Of a DNA stretch of 64,000 nucleotides, positions 24,807 to 36,708 are shown piece by piece (positions within the stretch are counted from its first letter, which is position 1; the number at the start of each line of letters is the position of its first letter). The stretch spans positions 2,485,524 to 2,549,523 of the forward strand of contig KQ964245.1 in assembly GCA_001566295.1 (NCBI GenBank). Direction: 5' to 3'. The translations under genes were made by a program, and so were the position numbers. Origin of the DNA: Microdochium bolleyi (Eukaryota; Ascomycota; Sordariomycetes; Xylariales; Microdochiaceae). The notes under the pieces were generated by a model. That model ran no database searches and had not been told where the DNA came from. It saw only the letters and a list, made by a program, of their open reading frames with translations.

Positions 24807-27800
24807 AGTGGCAGCACTTCTAGAACTATCCTGACAAGCCCCAATTTGCACATGACAATGCGTTGGGTGGTTGTCAAACATCGGCGCCGTGCTCACGTGT
24901 TGAAGCCATCTTATCAGTCACGACGGTACACTGGTGACAACTGTCACACGCTAGTTGTGCCGAGAACTCTATGTCGAGCGCTAGGCGTAGCATTGTTCGG
25001 TGCCTTGGTGGGGATCCCAGGTTTTTGCCGGCTCGACTAAGGAAGACCGGCGGCGTCTACTCTAGTCTTTGAAGTGGTGCCGGATCTTGAGACTGGAGAC
25101 GGCGTGAGCGATGGCCTGGCTCGCCTGACAGGCCTGGGCCTCTGCAGCCGATGGCGATCATGGGAGACAGTCCCGGGCAGGGAGGAGATTGGCCTGCTAC
25201 GGCAATGGGCGCGGTGCCATTGGTGCAGAACAGACGCCGGGCGAGGCATCGCCATGGAGTGACTTGGACGATACTCGCGACGACAAGCTTGGAACCTGAG
25301 GCACGAAGAAACAAGGGATGCAGAACAGGCGGAGGACAGGCGGGCTCGCGATTGGCCAATTGGCAACAGAAAAAAAGGCAGGGTCGCCGCAGGCAACGCA
25401 GGCAACGGAGGCAGGCATGGCCACTGGGCGGCGGGATGGGGGCGCCTGCCATTGGCCCCCTCCGCGAGTCGGCGTGCGTGGTGTGATGCGATGCACAGTG
25501 AGTTGGCAACACCGCCTGTCCAGGCCTGGCAGGCCTCGCTCCCCCGGTGGGGTCCTCCTGCAGACTGCACTGCCACGTCATTTTCCACGCTCCTCCTCAT
25601 CGCCGGCGTCTTGCCATTTCCTCCCACGCACGCCCTCGTCGCCTCTCGACACAAGACAGACGCTTGCTGTGTACGCAGCAGACAGGCAGGTCCACTGCCG
25701 CGCCAAGCATCCCTGGCGGGCGTTACGCTCGCCGCCATCCCGGCATTTGATGGCTTCTTCCTTCAGGACGACATGGCCGCTACCATGGCGCCTAACGTAC
25801 GGCCTGCCTTGTCCGATACCCTCCCCAGTCGTTCGGCTGGCTGGTCTTGCACCATGTACGCACCCCAGGACTTCTCGGATGGCCTGGGAGCCATCTCATG
25901 CCCCGATACTACTTTGTCTGCTATTCGCAGCATGTGAGATTCTGCAGTCTGCCCAGCACGACAGATATCACGGCCCGGGATGACACAAGACAGTCGGGCT
26001 GGTTTCTCAGCTCTCCGGCATGGTCTTCGTTATGTTGTGCAGCCATCCACGACGCCCTCCGTCGACATAAGAAAATGGCCGAGTGGGCCACGGCGACCTA
26101 TCAGGCGCAGTCTTCTCACCGAAAAAGGACTGTCGAAGCAGCTGCATGACTACATGTCGTTGCACACCACACCCATGGGGCTGGTCTTGATATAAGGCCT
26201 GGTCAGGACGCGTCCTGTCGTCAGGAATGCCGCGGCTTGAAGCACACTGGATGTCACACGGTCGCCTCGCCTATTCTCAACTCGTCCTCACATTCATCGA
26301 GCCTGGCTGCACCTTGGTAGCCCTCCTTGGTGTTGCCGTGCAACAGAAGCCACACGCATGCACCATGCGCCTGCATGCGCATGAGATCATATCCGAGTGA
26401 CGGCGCCGGAGAACAATGAGTCAATGCGACCACAATTCTAAGGGTCTCATGTGGACGGTAAGGGTGTGTGGGGAGATCCGTCCAAAAATGGCCGTGGCAA
26501 TGGCTTCGCAACGGCCCGGACCTCGTTATACACACCCACTACTGGCTTCAGCCCGACACAGGTCATGGTTAAAACCGTGGCGGACATTCAACCACCGACC
26601 CTGCTGGTTTTGTACATCGAGGGCCTTTCTAGCCCGTGAGTGCCATGCGACCTCTGGGGACCGCCTGCGAGAAAAGGTGAAGCTCACAGAAGATTGAGAT
26701 GCCGTCTCATCCGTACATCCGTGGTCAGGACGACCACCATTCCAACCAGCAAGCCCCATCACCGAGGCTCAAGCCATAGTCGTGTTGCCTCATCCATGCA
26801 AGAAGGTGGACAGTGCCCACCGCCTTGCGTGTCCGCCGAACTCCAAGATGACAAGATCGAGGGGATGGAGGACGCGGCAACGTGCTGCAAGAAGACAAAC
26901 AGAAGCAGAGACATGCACTACCTGGTCATCCTGCAGAACCCGATCAGGCATGCGAAGAACGATATCGAGCGAGGGTCTATGGTGGGCGAGCGCACAAAGT
27001 TCACCAAGGGGGGCCCGATATGCGACCACCCTCATGCAGTCTTCAGAATAGACGGCAAAAGGCGAGGAGGTGTCGGTATTCCTTCCTCGCCTGCTCTCGC
27101 ATCAGCAGAAGGATCCACGCACATGCGCAGTTGCTGCATCAATACGACAAGACTTCAGCCTACAGCACAGGACGGGTTCTTCCTACGCGGCCTTACTATC
27201 TCTTGGCATCGCGTCGATCTCGAAGCACCACACTCCGCGGATATGAATCATGACACATCGGTCGTGCCACTATTGCCACTGGACAGGACCTGGAGTCCAC
27301 AAGTCTGCTAGACGAAGCAGGCGGTATCCGTCGTGCTTCGCTCGTCCCTACACCGCATCAAAGTCCTAGCGGGGGAGCATATCTAGCTCGGATCATGCAC
27401 AGCAGTGAATGTGAACCATTGGTGTCAACAGATCCAACAGTCTAGGCTGAACAGTCCTCCGCGTAGCATCTAGGCGGCTCGTGCGTTTGCATCGTGGTGT
27501 GGGTGAGTGTTATTTTACCAGGCAGGACAGTGCTCAGGGGCTTATACCAGGACACAGCTGAGTCATTGAGCCAGCAAAGGTTCTCGGCAGAGTATGGGTC
27601 TGCGGAGATACAACGGATCGAGTCATCAGACTTTTTCCCATCCAACGTAGAACCGGGTCCCAGGGACCCCGGAAACGAATATGCCTGGAGCTAGGCTGTA
27701 GCCCGTGAAAACACGACCTCGTACTGCAGGATACAGTGGTCAGCGGGTACAGACCAGTCAAGCGCGTGGCGCAGACTCGCATTTGCGATTTTGCTACAGC

Positions 27801-28246
27801 CCCTCGCCTGCCGATAACCAACACGACCGATGATCATGGATGCCTTGTTCAGGAAGGCGTATGTTGGTCTGAACGGTGGCAAGAAACTAACCGAAAGAAC
27901 AGGGTTTATTGTTTACAAGTGTCTGCATCGTGTCGTCAAGTAAGCAAGTAAGAAGTCCCAAAGTTACGTTGGTCGAGAAATCGCGACTAGAAGCTGGATG
28001 TGTCACTGCTCTGCCTCTTGCTCTGCCTCTCTTTTCCCTCTTCTCCAAGGTAGCACAGTCGAAGCTCTAAAGCCGGCTTTCCGTAGCGAACCAAGCCTGT
28101 GCCCAGACCCTTATTTTATTCTGTGCCGTCATGATTGTTGCCGTCGCCTGCCATGCCCTTGGGGAGAGCACGCTGCCTTCGTGCTCGCCCTCTTGTCCGG
28201 CAAACTTCGCGGAGAACCTCAGCCGTCTTCTTATTCATCCTCCTCC

Positions 28247-28247
<1 letters not shown>

Positions 28248-28308
<61 letters not shown>
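28248..28308. repeat. Uninterrupted 61-base C homopolymer
   Basis: Sixty-one consecutive C residues (G on the other strand), flanked by TCCTCCA on the left and TAGAGCTGG on the right. Such a tract could form i-motif and G-quadruplex structures. Its exact length may not be reliable, because sequencing and assembly often miscount or pad long homopolymers. The poly-Pro frames through it are not treated as genes. Confidence 0.9.
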
Positions 28309-29103
28309 TAGAGCTGGTGACGACGCCTGGCTACATGCAGAGCTCACCAGTGATGAGAGAAGAGCAAGGGCGAGCGAGCATTATTCCGCACAGGCAAGAC
28401 AGACAACTGCGTCCTCTACTGTGGATGCTGCCTTCCTTGCTTTAATTTGGCTCAGTTTGTGGTTCTGTTCTTCTCCTCTTCATCCCCTCAGGGCAGGATG
28501 TCACAAAACCCACGACACGTTGTGCGTGTGGTCCGGCGGACGCGGATGTCAAGTCCGCGCTGTCCTCAAAACGCTGTCATTCTTCTTCTTCATCCACTTC
28601 TTCTTCATCATTCCCCTACTCCTCGGTGGCGGGAGCATCTCAGTCGATACTCAAGTCTGGCAGGAAACGAAAAAGGCTTGACAGTCACTTGGCACAGCTT
28701 AGCAATAGACAGGGCGCTGCCTGGCATTTCTCTGTCTCCTGCATCGGGCTGTCTCCCCCTCTATAGATTGATCTACTGCCTCATGTCGACGGTTTGCAGC
28801 AAAGGTTTTCTTCGCCGCGAGATCATGCAAGAGTCATGGATCTAGAGTCGTGAGAGTTTTCATTGATTATCAGCTGGAACACGATGCTTTGTTGTCATTT
28901 CTGTGTCTCCCTCCCAAGAAAGCACCCAAGTACGTGTCAGGCACAACACGACATTCTGTCCCGAGGATTCCAGAGTTCAACCCGTCTAGCCCCTCTCCTA
29001 CTGTACAGAGATTCTGCGAGCGAGTGACCAAACGCGCAGGCAGGAAGCTTGCGTTCCGAAACTCCGCCCCTTTCGAATGCGGGCAGCCCCTCCTTGCCTT
29101 GTC

Positions 29104-31820
29104 TCACACCTCCTCATTCTCCCAGTCCTTTTCCCCAAACATGGGCTTGTGGCTGCTGTTGCCACCGGCACCCCCGGCCTCCAGCTTCTCCAGGAACTCT
29201 GGCGGTATGGTGGGGATGTACTTGCGCTCCCTCTCCCTGTTCACACCGCCAAAGCCGGCGCCGTAGGAGACCAGCATGTCTGTCACCGAAGGCAGCGAGA
29301 AGGGGAGCATGATCGCCGGGTCATAGTTGATGCCGGCAGGCAGATCGTCGTCTTGCTCGGGCATGACTGCAGAAGTAGCAGCATCAACAGCGGCGAGAAC
29401 CGCCCCACCGATAGCTGATGTACCTTGTGCGCTGCCCTCCTCTGTGGCTGCATCTTGGCCACCACTGCTGGCCTCATTTTTCTTCACTGGTGTCGGAGGC
29501 GCGCTGTCGCGCATCGGCGATGCTGTACGCCTCCTATCCCGTCTTGTGGCAGCACTCTTCTCGAGCTCCTTCAGGTACTTTGTAGCACTCTTGGGCAAGC
29601 TCGGCTCCCCAACCTCGGGTCTATAGTTGTTGACTGCAAACAACAGCTGCTGAGGGCTGAGCCGGTTCAACGACTGCAGCGTACCCACGAGCGCCTCCAG
29701 GTCGTCCGCCTTGAGGCCGGAGAACACCTGCACCCACTGGAGCAGCTGTATCACCGGCGCGAGGTGCTTTTTTGCGGCGTCAACCGTCGTCTCCCCCGTG
29801 CTGCTCATCTCACCCCGCTCAAAATGCTCTGGCTTTCGGTTGTTCTGCGTCGCCCATTCTTCTATTGCCAAGACGTTCATCCTGATCTGCAATGCTTTTG
29901 TCCTCGCCAGGTACTTCTTGTTGTTCATGATGCGGTTGAACAGCTCCGCACCGAGCCAATACAAGAGCTGAGATATTATCTGCGATGTGATGTATGAGTG
30001 GATGTCGTACAAGTCGAGGACGAATAGCGTCGACGATAGCAGCGAAGTGACATTCCGAGGGGCAGGTTTTGCGCGCCGCTTCGGCGAGGGCGGGCGGAAA
30101 CGCTTCTCGGGCGGCTCTTCCGCGACCTCTTTTTTCCTCTTGAACAGTTTCCATTCGTCCTTGAATGTGACCGCGTCGAACCCGGGGATCGTCTCATGGT
30201 CAAGCATTGCGGCATCGAGGACCTTGTCCAGTCGCCGTTCCGCATCTCGAACGATTAGAATGAAGATCTCGTTGATCAGCTCGGACAGCTGCGCTTGTAT
30301 CGACGTTGTCACTTCCAGTAAGCCAGTATCTTTTTTGAGGTAGTGAAGTAGCAATGTGGCATTGGACATCCAGAATGCCAAAATCGTCATGTCCCACTGG
30401 TGCAGCTCTATGACCTCGGCCATTCTGTCCAGTGCCGACACCAAAAGCTTGTTGAGCAACTCGCGGTTTGCGTGATAGTGGGCATATCTGGCGCTCAAGA
30501 AGATCATGTTCGCTGGCACTGGCTTTTGAGAGGGCGACCGTTGCGGTTGCATGTTCGTGATAATGACGTCCAGTATCCGTGGTAGGTCGCTCTCTTGAAA
30601 CACAAACATCTGATCGTGAAGGCATCGGGTCCAGTCGAACTCTTGCTGCTCCTCTTCGTCGAACTCGTCCACGGGCTGGAAAACACTGTCAGCAATGTAT
30701 TCCTAACGCTTCTCGTCCGAATAACCACGTACCTCAGGCTGGTCATCGATCCCGACGTTACCCAGATCGACCTCCAGGTCTCTTGCGCTCTCCATCATCA
30801 TGCGTCGTCGGAAATCATTCTCAGCCATCTCCTCTTCGAACCTATCTTGCGAGAAGCCAGGGTTGTAAAAGTCGTCCGTCACCCCTGCGCTGCCGATCGC
30901 GTACCCGTTGTCGTGCAAGTAGAACGACATCTCGCTATCAGGCTCCACGAAGTCGAACGCCGTCCGCCCCGAGGTGGTCTTAGCATCGGTGGAAGCTCCA
31001 CTATCCAGGAGGGCCTTCGCGATGGCCTTGTGCCGGTTTGTCATCGCCCACATCAGGGCGCTCCAGTGGTTCTTGTCCTGCTTGTCTACGTCGACGCCGG
31101 CGTCGACGAGCGCCTGCACGACGCTCTCGTGCCCGAAGCAGCTGGCGTACAGCAAGGCCGGGGTCCCATCCTCATCGGGGCCGTTGATGTCGACGTAGCT
31201 CTTGGCCTTGCTACTCCCGAGAATCTTGTTGACCAGCTCTATGTCACCGTTGCTCGCCGCCATTATGAAAGCCTTTTGCAGCATCTTCTTCTTCTCCTCC
31301 TCCGAAAGCTTCTCGTCTGTTGCTACGGCGTCGGCATCTTCGAACATATCGGCCGTGCCCTGAAGTTGGGCTTGCGCGGCGAGCATCTCCATGAGACGTG
31401 TATCGCTGTCGGGCATCCGCCGCGTCAAGTCTTGCTCATAGTTCGGGTCGTCGAGTGTGAGGTTGTCGAACTGTAAAGGTTTCGCAGCTATCGGGCTCGT
31501 CAGGAATTGTGATTGACCTGTGTTGCCATGTTAGCCACCGTCGCAAACGTAAATGGGGCGCACGCAGCCGAGGAGGAGCGGGCACCCCGGAGCTACCAGC
31601 TGTCCCGAGCTCAGGGCACGGAGGTCTGTCTCAGTACTCTAGACTCACCTTGCCAGCCGTCGTACATCTCCGTCTCCTGGACGTATTCCGTCGGCATTCT
31701 CCTGCGATCGTTCAGCGACTTTGGCAGGTCGTCCGGCAGGGCCTTGGGCTTCTGCTCCTGAGCGCCGAGGTCGTCGTCCCCGCTGCCAAACCCCCCACTG
31801 TCGATGTCGCCGTAGTCCAT
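29104..31820 (-). CDS. DIL and ankyrin domain protein
   Basis: Three minus-strand exons, 31820..31649, 31517..30733 and 30675..29104, give 842 residues with in-frame joins (GWQ|GQSQF and DDQPE|PVDEFDEEE). The N terminus is acidic (MDYGDIDSGGFGSGDDD). Ankyrin repeats occupy about residues 133-250, with IMAASNGDIELVNKIL, DEDGTPALLYASCFGHESVV and KNHWSALMWAMTNRHKAIA. A DIL (dilute) region follows at about 435-665 (ILAFWMSNATLLLHYLKKD, DLYDIHSYITSQIISQLLYW, then RMNVLAIEEWATQN), the helical cargo-binding domain known from class V myosins. A fungal family with this ankyrin-DIL order is known, for example from fission yeast, but its role is not established. There is no motor domain, so it is more likely a scaffold or membrane-traffic adaptor; that is inference. 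A Pro/Ser-rich linker lies near residue 530. Confidence 0.9.
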
Positions 31821-32328
31821 GGTTGTGCAGGTGAGCGAGGCGCGCCGTTCACGAGCCGTTCGTTGTAATCAGTCGAGCCAACATGCTTCTAGCACGAGAT
31901 CTGGGGTCCAAAACTGGGTTGAGATTGGTTTGCTGTTCCGACCTGGCTATCTGGTCGTGCGACCCCGTCGTTGCTCCGTTGTGGAAACGTAATGGCGGGG
32001 ACCTTGCCGTAGGGGTGCGGCTCCGTACAGTGCATGAAGCAGTGCCGTCTTGACGGCCACGGACCGTGTCACACTGTACCTATATAGATACGCTCCTTCT
32101 GATGAGTTGCACCACTTTTGTTGTATTCAATACCTTTCGAAAGTAAATCTGCGACATGACCTATTCATGCTGTAAAATCGCTTTCCAGTTCAATAGTTCC
32201 TTGAAAAATGATGTGTTGACAGCCCAAGCGCATCGCTGCTTGTGGATCCCGCAATACCTAGCTCGCCCATAGCTCGACAACAGTTGGCTCACGTATTCTT
32301 GGCCGGAGTGAGAACCCTCGTCTCATAT
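31821..32328. other. Intergenic region between DIL/ankyrin gene and allantoicase
   Basis: About 500 bases, comprising the 5' side of the DIL/ankyrin gene and the 3' side of allantoicase. No gene is seen. Confidence 0.5.
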
Positions 32329-33457
32329 TTAGACGGCCCTCTTGGCAAGCACCCGGATCCGTTTCACACCGCCATCGGGGATGATGGTGAGCTTCACGTG
32401 CGTGAACGGCTTGTCCGTGACCGAGCACTGGAAAGGATGCTCCGCATCCGGACCACACTTGCTCGGCTCCAAGACCTCGACCCACCCCTCCGCATCGGCC
32501 GGCGGCTCGCCCTCACCTTTCCACTCAATGGCATCAATCTTGGACTTCTGCGGGAAGTTGCCGCGGAAGTACGCCGTGTCAACAACAAAGCTCTGGATCA
32601 GAGCCGGAGCGCCGAGGCGAATGATGGCCCAGTCGACGTGGCCCTTGCCGCGAGATCTCGCAGTCTCCCATCCATCGCCCATGTCCTTGCCACGGCCGGG
32701 AAGAATCAGGTTGTCCTTGGTTCCAAAGTGCTGGTCGCTGCAAGACACCGCAACTGCGCCGTTCTGTGCTGCCGCGAGGTCGAAGATGGCGTTGGTGTCC
32801 TGCGGGAAGACGGGCACGGCGTGACCGAAGAGCCGGAATCTGGCAATGCCTCCATCGGGATACATGTTGAGCCTGACGTGTGTGTACTGCTTTTTTGTCG
32901 GCTCACTGAGCTTCCAGCCGAACCGCTGCGAGGGTCCGCACTCCTGGATGCCTAGGATGGTCTCCCACTTGCCCTTGCCGCCCTTCCACGACAGGACCTC
33001 GTCGTCGTCGGAGCCGAAGTAGCCCTCGACTGAGATGGCGGGGGCATGGTTGCCGTTGAAGAAGGCCGTGTCGACCTCGACGCCCTCAACCGTGCCGGAA
33101 GCGACACCAAGGCGGATCACGACCCAGTCAAACGGCTCAGTGTTGTGCCTCCGCGTCTCCCAGCCGTCGTACCAGGCACCGGTGTACACCATCTTGCCCG
33201 GTTGGCGGATGGGGGGCGTGGGAGTGAGCAGGTTGGCAGCCTCGGCGAACCACTCGTCGGAGAAGCCGAGAATCTTGCCGCCGAGCGTGCCAGAAATGAG
33301 ATCTTTACATTAGGCCATGTCAGTAGGAGAACTGCAGGCGGACAGTTCTGACATACATGTACTTACCGATGCTACTCGACCGGAAGGTCTTGTCAATGTC
33401 GTCGGACGCTATCCGCGCCGCCTTGACGTCGTCCAGCTGATACTCGATGTGCTCCAT
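32329..33457 (-). CDS. DAL2: Allantoicase (allantoate amidinohydrolase)
   Basis: Two minus-strand exons, 33457..33367 and 33302..32329, give 354 residues. Allantoicase hydrolyses allantoate to ureidoglycolate and urea in purine degradation, a nitrogen-scavenging route. The protein opens MEHIEYQLDDVKAARIASDD and continues DKTFRSSSI|DLISGTLGGKILGFSDEWFA. It contains two allantoicase repeats, each with the pattern WETRR/WETAR, DW(V/A)IIRLG, VDTA(F/Y)F.GN, a Cys-Gly-Pro segment, and TH(V/K)RL or THVKLTI ending in PDGG(I/V). Length is typical (about 340-360). The intron carries CTGAC before its AAAG acceptor. Two GATA-type motifs 340-395 bases upstream would fit nitrogen catabolite control. Confidence 0.95.
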
Positions 33458-34609
33458 ATTGTCTCTTTGAAAGTGCCCGGGTGCCTTTGGTAGCTTTGAT
33501 GTGATGTTGTGTATATTTTGATCAGTTCGAGGCTGGTACACGTGAAGTTTGTGAGGAAGAGGGGCATAAATCGGTGCTTTGCTGCCCGAGAGACAGAGTA
33601 AGCTCCCACGACACGAGCAGCGGCCGGGTTCGAAGTGCGGAATCGGCCCTGGGGACTTCACGGTGGGGCGTCGCCGGCCACGGACAGGGACTTGGCGTCC
33701 AGAATGGACAACCATCGGCGACCTCCGGGCCGCCGCAGCTCCACTACATTAGTCAAGCCGGTTCGTGACTGTGCACAGAAGCTCGACGGCAAGCTCGATA
33801 AAGATGTGGAGAGCTAACGTCTGTAAGTGTGAGTTCCTGCTCTAGCTTATCTGATCCCTGGTCAGGTCGGGCCCAGTCATCTTACTAAAACCCTGGCTCT
33901 TGACGAACCTCTCCCGAAATCCACACAGAGACACTGGCCTGGTGAGCCAGAGCCATATTCGAATGCAGCCATTGCCATAGGTAGCCGAGCAATGTGTCGC
34001 CAAGGGACCAGCTTGAGTGGACGTGTACCGTACTTGTGCTCTAGAAGACTATCGTTTACGAGCGTGGGCAGGACGTATGGTCCTGTATCTTGGGCCCGTG
34101 CCGGTCGTCTGCTCGGTCTATCCATAGTCCCATGGGACGCAAGAGAGCAGAAGGCCATCAACTTGCTGTCTGCATCAGGCTGGTGGCTTGTTCCGATTAG
34201 TCAGATAATAGAGAGTGTCAATGTTCACGCAGTCTGAATGCGGGGATGGTAAGACGGGAGGCGCGGCCAGTTCGACCCCGCTGAGGAATCGGCGCCCCGC
34301 GATAGGCTTGGGCGCTGCAGACCCTGGCGCCCGGCCCTCTCTTGGGGGAAGCTGCCACCTATCAGATCGGGTGTTCTGGAATCCGTTGGAGCTTGCATCA
34401 TCGACTGCGATCCACGCACAATCAACAGCACCGACCAAGACCAGGCAGCCTGAGGTTGAAAACGGCAGCTGATTCACTTGTCAACCCTGGTGGCATAATC
34501 TGAACCCTCCCTTGACCACCATTCAACCTTTACCTGACCTGGCCCCAGAGTGCTGTATACACGACATCTTCTTGTTTTCCACGCCTCTGTTGCGTAGTCC
34601 AGATTGAAA
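33458..34609. other. Divergent intergenic region between allantoicase and cytochrome b561 gene
   Basis: About 1.15 kb that should contain both promoters. No coding sequence is recognised. Candidate GATA sites are listed separately. Confidence 0.5.
33796..33852 (-). promoter_or_regulatory. Pair of GATA-type (HGATAR) motifs upstream of allantoicase
   Basis: CGATAA is at 33796-33801 on the plus strand and AGATAA at 33852-33847 on the minus strand, about 50 bases apart and 340-395 bases upstream of the allantoicase ATG. Fungal nitrogen regulators of the AreA/NIT2 type bind paired HGATAR sites, and purine-catabolic genes are classic targets. Single sites are common by chance, so this is a candidate only. 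Confidence 0.35.
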
Positions 34610-35494
34610 ATGTCCTCAGCAACGGGTGTTCCCCAACAACCTCCGCCCGAACGTGCTGACGACGAGACCGAGCCCCTGCTCGGTCGGCCCGGCGATGCTT
34701 CGCAGAAGCCCGCCGCCTCGGTCGCCCAAAACCTCATTCTCGGTAAGACCACTCTGTTCTCTTCTCGCTAGCCTTCTTTCAAAAGCCGGCCCTTCACATC
34801 TCTCGGTGGCCCCCTTCTTGTCTTCAGCCCAACGCCGTTCTTGAACAGAGCTCCCATCACCAATCTCGCCATGCCGAAACTAATACGCTCCTCAGGCACC
34901 GGCGTCATCGCAGAGGCCGGCGCGATCCTGCTCGTTGCCTCCGTATGGGCCGCCGTTTTCCTCCACCAGCCCCTGATCCTCTTCTCGGTGCACCCACTGG
35001 CCCAGTCCTTCGGCCTGCTCGCTCTCGTCCAGAGCATCCTCATCGTCCAGCCCACCGTCACCGCGGAGCAGAAGAAGGTCGGCCAGAAGCTGCACGCGGG
35101 ACTCAACCTCGTCGCCCTCGCCTCCTTCATTGTCGGCGTCGTCAGCATCGAGTACAACAAGATCAGCAGCGGCGGCGCCCACTTCAAATCCACGCACGCA
35201 TACATCGGCATCGTTGCCTCCGTCTGGCAGATCCTGCAGTATGTCGTCGGCTTCACCATGTATGGCGTGCCTCAGCTCTATGGCGGCGAGGCCAAGGCCA
35301 AAGCGATTTGGAAGTACCACCGCATGAGCGGCTATGGTCTCCTGCTGCTGTACATGGCTGCTGTCGCGTCGGCCACCCAGACTGACTACAACAACAACGT
35401 CCTTGGGCTCAAGCTGTGGGCGATGATCGTGATCGTACTGCTCATCGTCGTCGGCATCTTCCCCAGGATCAAGAAGCAGAAGCTTGGCCTCTGA
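34610..35494 (+). CDS. Cytochrome b561-type membrane protein
   Basis: Exons 34610..34742 and 34896..35494 (intron 153 nt, GTAAGA to CTCAG) give 243 residues. The cytosolic N terminus is Pro-rich and acidic with a PLLGRPGD motif, followed by about six hydrophobic segments: EAGAILLVASVWAAVFLHQP, VHPLAQSFGLLALVQSIL, LHAGLNLVALASFIVGVVS, HAYIGIVASVWQILQYVVG, HRMSGYGLLLLYMAAVA and LKLWAMIVIVLLIVVGIFP. Histidines in SVHP, QKLHAG, KSTHAY and KYHRM sit where the b561 core places two haem ligand pairs. Family members move electrons across membranes from ascorbate or a similar donor, often to reduce ferric iron; the substrate here is unknown. Splicing joins G|GC and gives NLILGTGVIAEAG. An unspliced frame opens upstream of exon 2 at 34841 but lacks the N-terminal exon. 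Confidence 0.85.
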
Positions 35495-36378
35495 AATGGG
35501 CTAGACTAGCTTATGCGTAACTGGTTGACGAACCCTCGATCATTACTGCGCCTCGTCCTACTCCCCAAGTGGGAGGAGGTCGCCCGAAAGATAACCGCAC
35601 GTTGAAAACGACTCAATTTTTCTCTCCTTCTTGGTCTGAGGTCCTTTCTCTTTTTTTCCTTGGCACGGCGCACGGATATCATGCTACGAGACTAAATAGC
35701 TACAGTGTCAATGTTGCATTCTTTGAACTGGACGATGAATGGTCGTTCTAGGAGAAGCCAAGAGCTGCTCTGTGATTCAATCGGCTACCCACAGAACTTT
35801 CTAGATCTGACGCCCGTATCTAAGTACTTCATCAATTTAACCCGATGAGGTCATGCTTGCCATCTGTGCGTTAGTGAATTTCATGCATTTCTCGTATAGC
35901 CAAACAAAGTGGCTGGGACGTGATGTGTTGGGCCAGCCAACAGCGCGGGGAAGCCATGGCCGAACATCCGGCTGCAACCCAGGTGAGGCACCACCCGCGC
36001 ACTTCCTGCCATCATCAACCCCCTCAAGTAGACCAACGTCGTGTCCAATCCCGACATATACCCGACAACGGCAACACCTCGCTCGGAGGCCCGGCAAGCG
36101 CATTGGACGCTGGCCCGCGGAAAGGTTACAGTCACAGAGCACCGACTCCCATGGTCATCAGATACACTAAAGGTGCACCGAGCGGCCAAGGCTGATTGAC
36201 CACACTTCACCGGACCGGAAAGCGAGTGATGTCGACGTGATAGGTCAGCCTCGCGCACACCTTGTTCGAGAAGACCAATCGCGCCAAACGTGCTCAGCTG
36301 TTGTCCATCCCAGCGACCTGCAAGACTGACCGACTCGGAGCAAAACACACAAGTCTGCGGTTCACTGGGGCACCCAGC
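35495..36378. other. Intergenic region
   Basis: About 880 bases between the cytochrome b561 gene and a small hypothetical gene. Only short conflicting frames are seen. Confidence 0.5.
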
Positions 36379-36708
36379 ATGTCATCCACACAACCTGCCC
36401 CGTCACGGCTGACATTTTCCCTCGACGCCTTCGCGGCGCGCCTCCACTCAACGACCGGGCAGCACAGCCTGCCCCTGATCTGCGGCGGCGGCTTCGCAGC
36501 CGAGATGCTCTGGCACTCGCAGGTCGAGACGCGCTTGCTCGGCACGCCGGCCCCCAAGGTCCGCCTGGCGATGCGCCGCGCGTGCGTGTTCTGGCCGGGC
36601 GTCTATGTGCTCACGGGGGCTGCGCTGTGGTGGGCGGAGCGGCGTGTCGGAACGGCGGCGGCGAGGGAGATCAAGGGAAGAGAAAACGGGGCTGGGAAGC
36701 AGTGGTAG
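36379..36708 (+). CDS. Small hypothetical protein, 109 residues, probable single membrane segment
   Basis: An uninterrupted frame from the first in-frame ATG (MSSTQPAPSRLTFSLDAFAA) to a TAG. I do not recognise a family. The third codon position is very GC-rich across the frame, as in the neighbouring true genes, which favours real coding. A hydrophobic segment around residues 70-86 (CVFWPGVYVLTGAALWWAE) could span a membrane, with basic residues on both sides (MRRA and ERRVG). The N terminus is Ser/Arg-rich and poor in acid residues, so mitochondrial import is possible but speculative. The tail is basic. It is convergent with the M13 peptidase gene, whose stop is 320 bases away. It could also be one exon of a larger gene. 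Confidence 0.55.
   Translation: MSSTQPAPSRLTFSLDAFAARLHSTTGQHSLPLICGGGFAAEMLWHSQVETRLLGTPAPKVRLAMRRACVFWPGVYVLTGAALWWAERRVGTAAAREIKGRENGAGKQW

Larger units (their letters stand above)
22936..29103. other. 6.2-kb gene-poor region
   Basis: It lies upstream of the dsRBD-like gene and downstream of the DIL/ankyrin gene. Open frames up to about 230 codons (for example minus strand 25037-25738) are GC-driven, of low complexity and unlike known families. It contains an AAAT array, a GGT array and a 61-base C tract. No RNA gene or mobile element is recognised. Confidence 0.5.

Noticed and set aside
25037..25738. 233-codon open frame on the minus strand
   Set aside because: Arg/Pro/Ala-rich chance frame in GC-rich DNA. 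Other frames over the same bases are equally open, and no family resemblance is seen.
27998..28681. Open frame with a long poly-proline run
   Set aside because: The run is created by the 61-base C tract, which is open in all three frames.
30595..31476. 293-codon open frame on the plus strand
   Set aside because: It is antisense to the ankyrin exon of the DIL/ankyrin gene.
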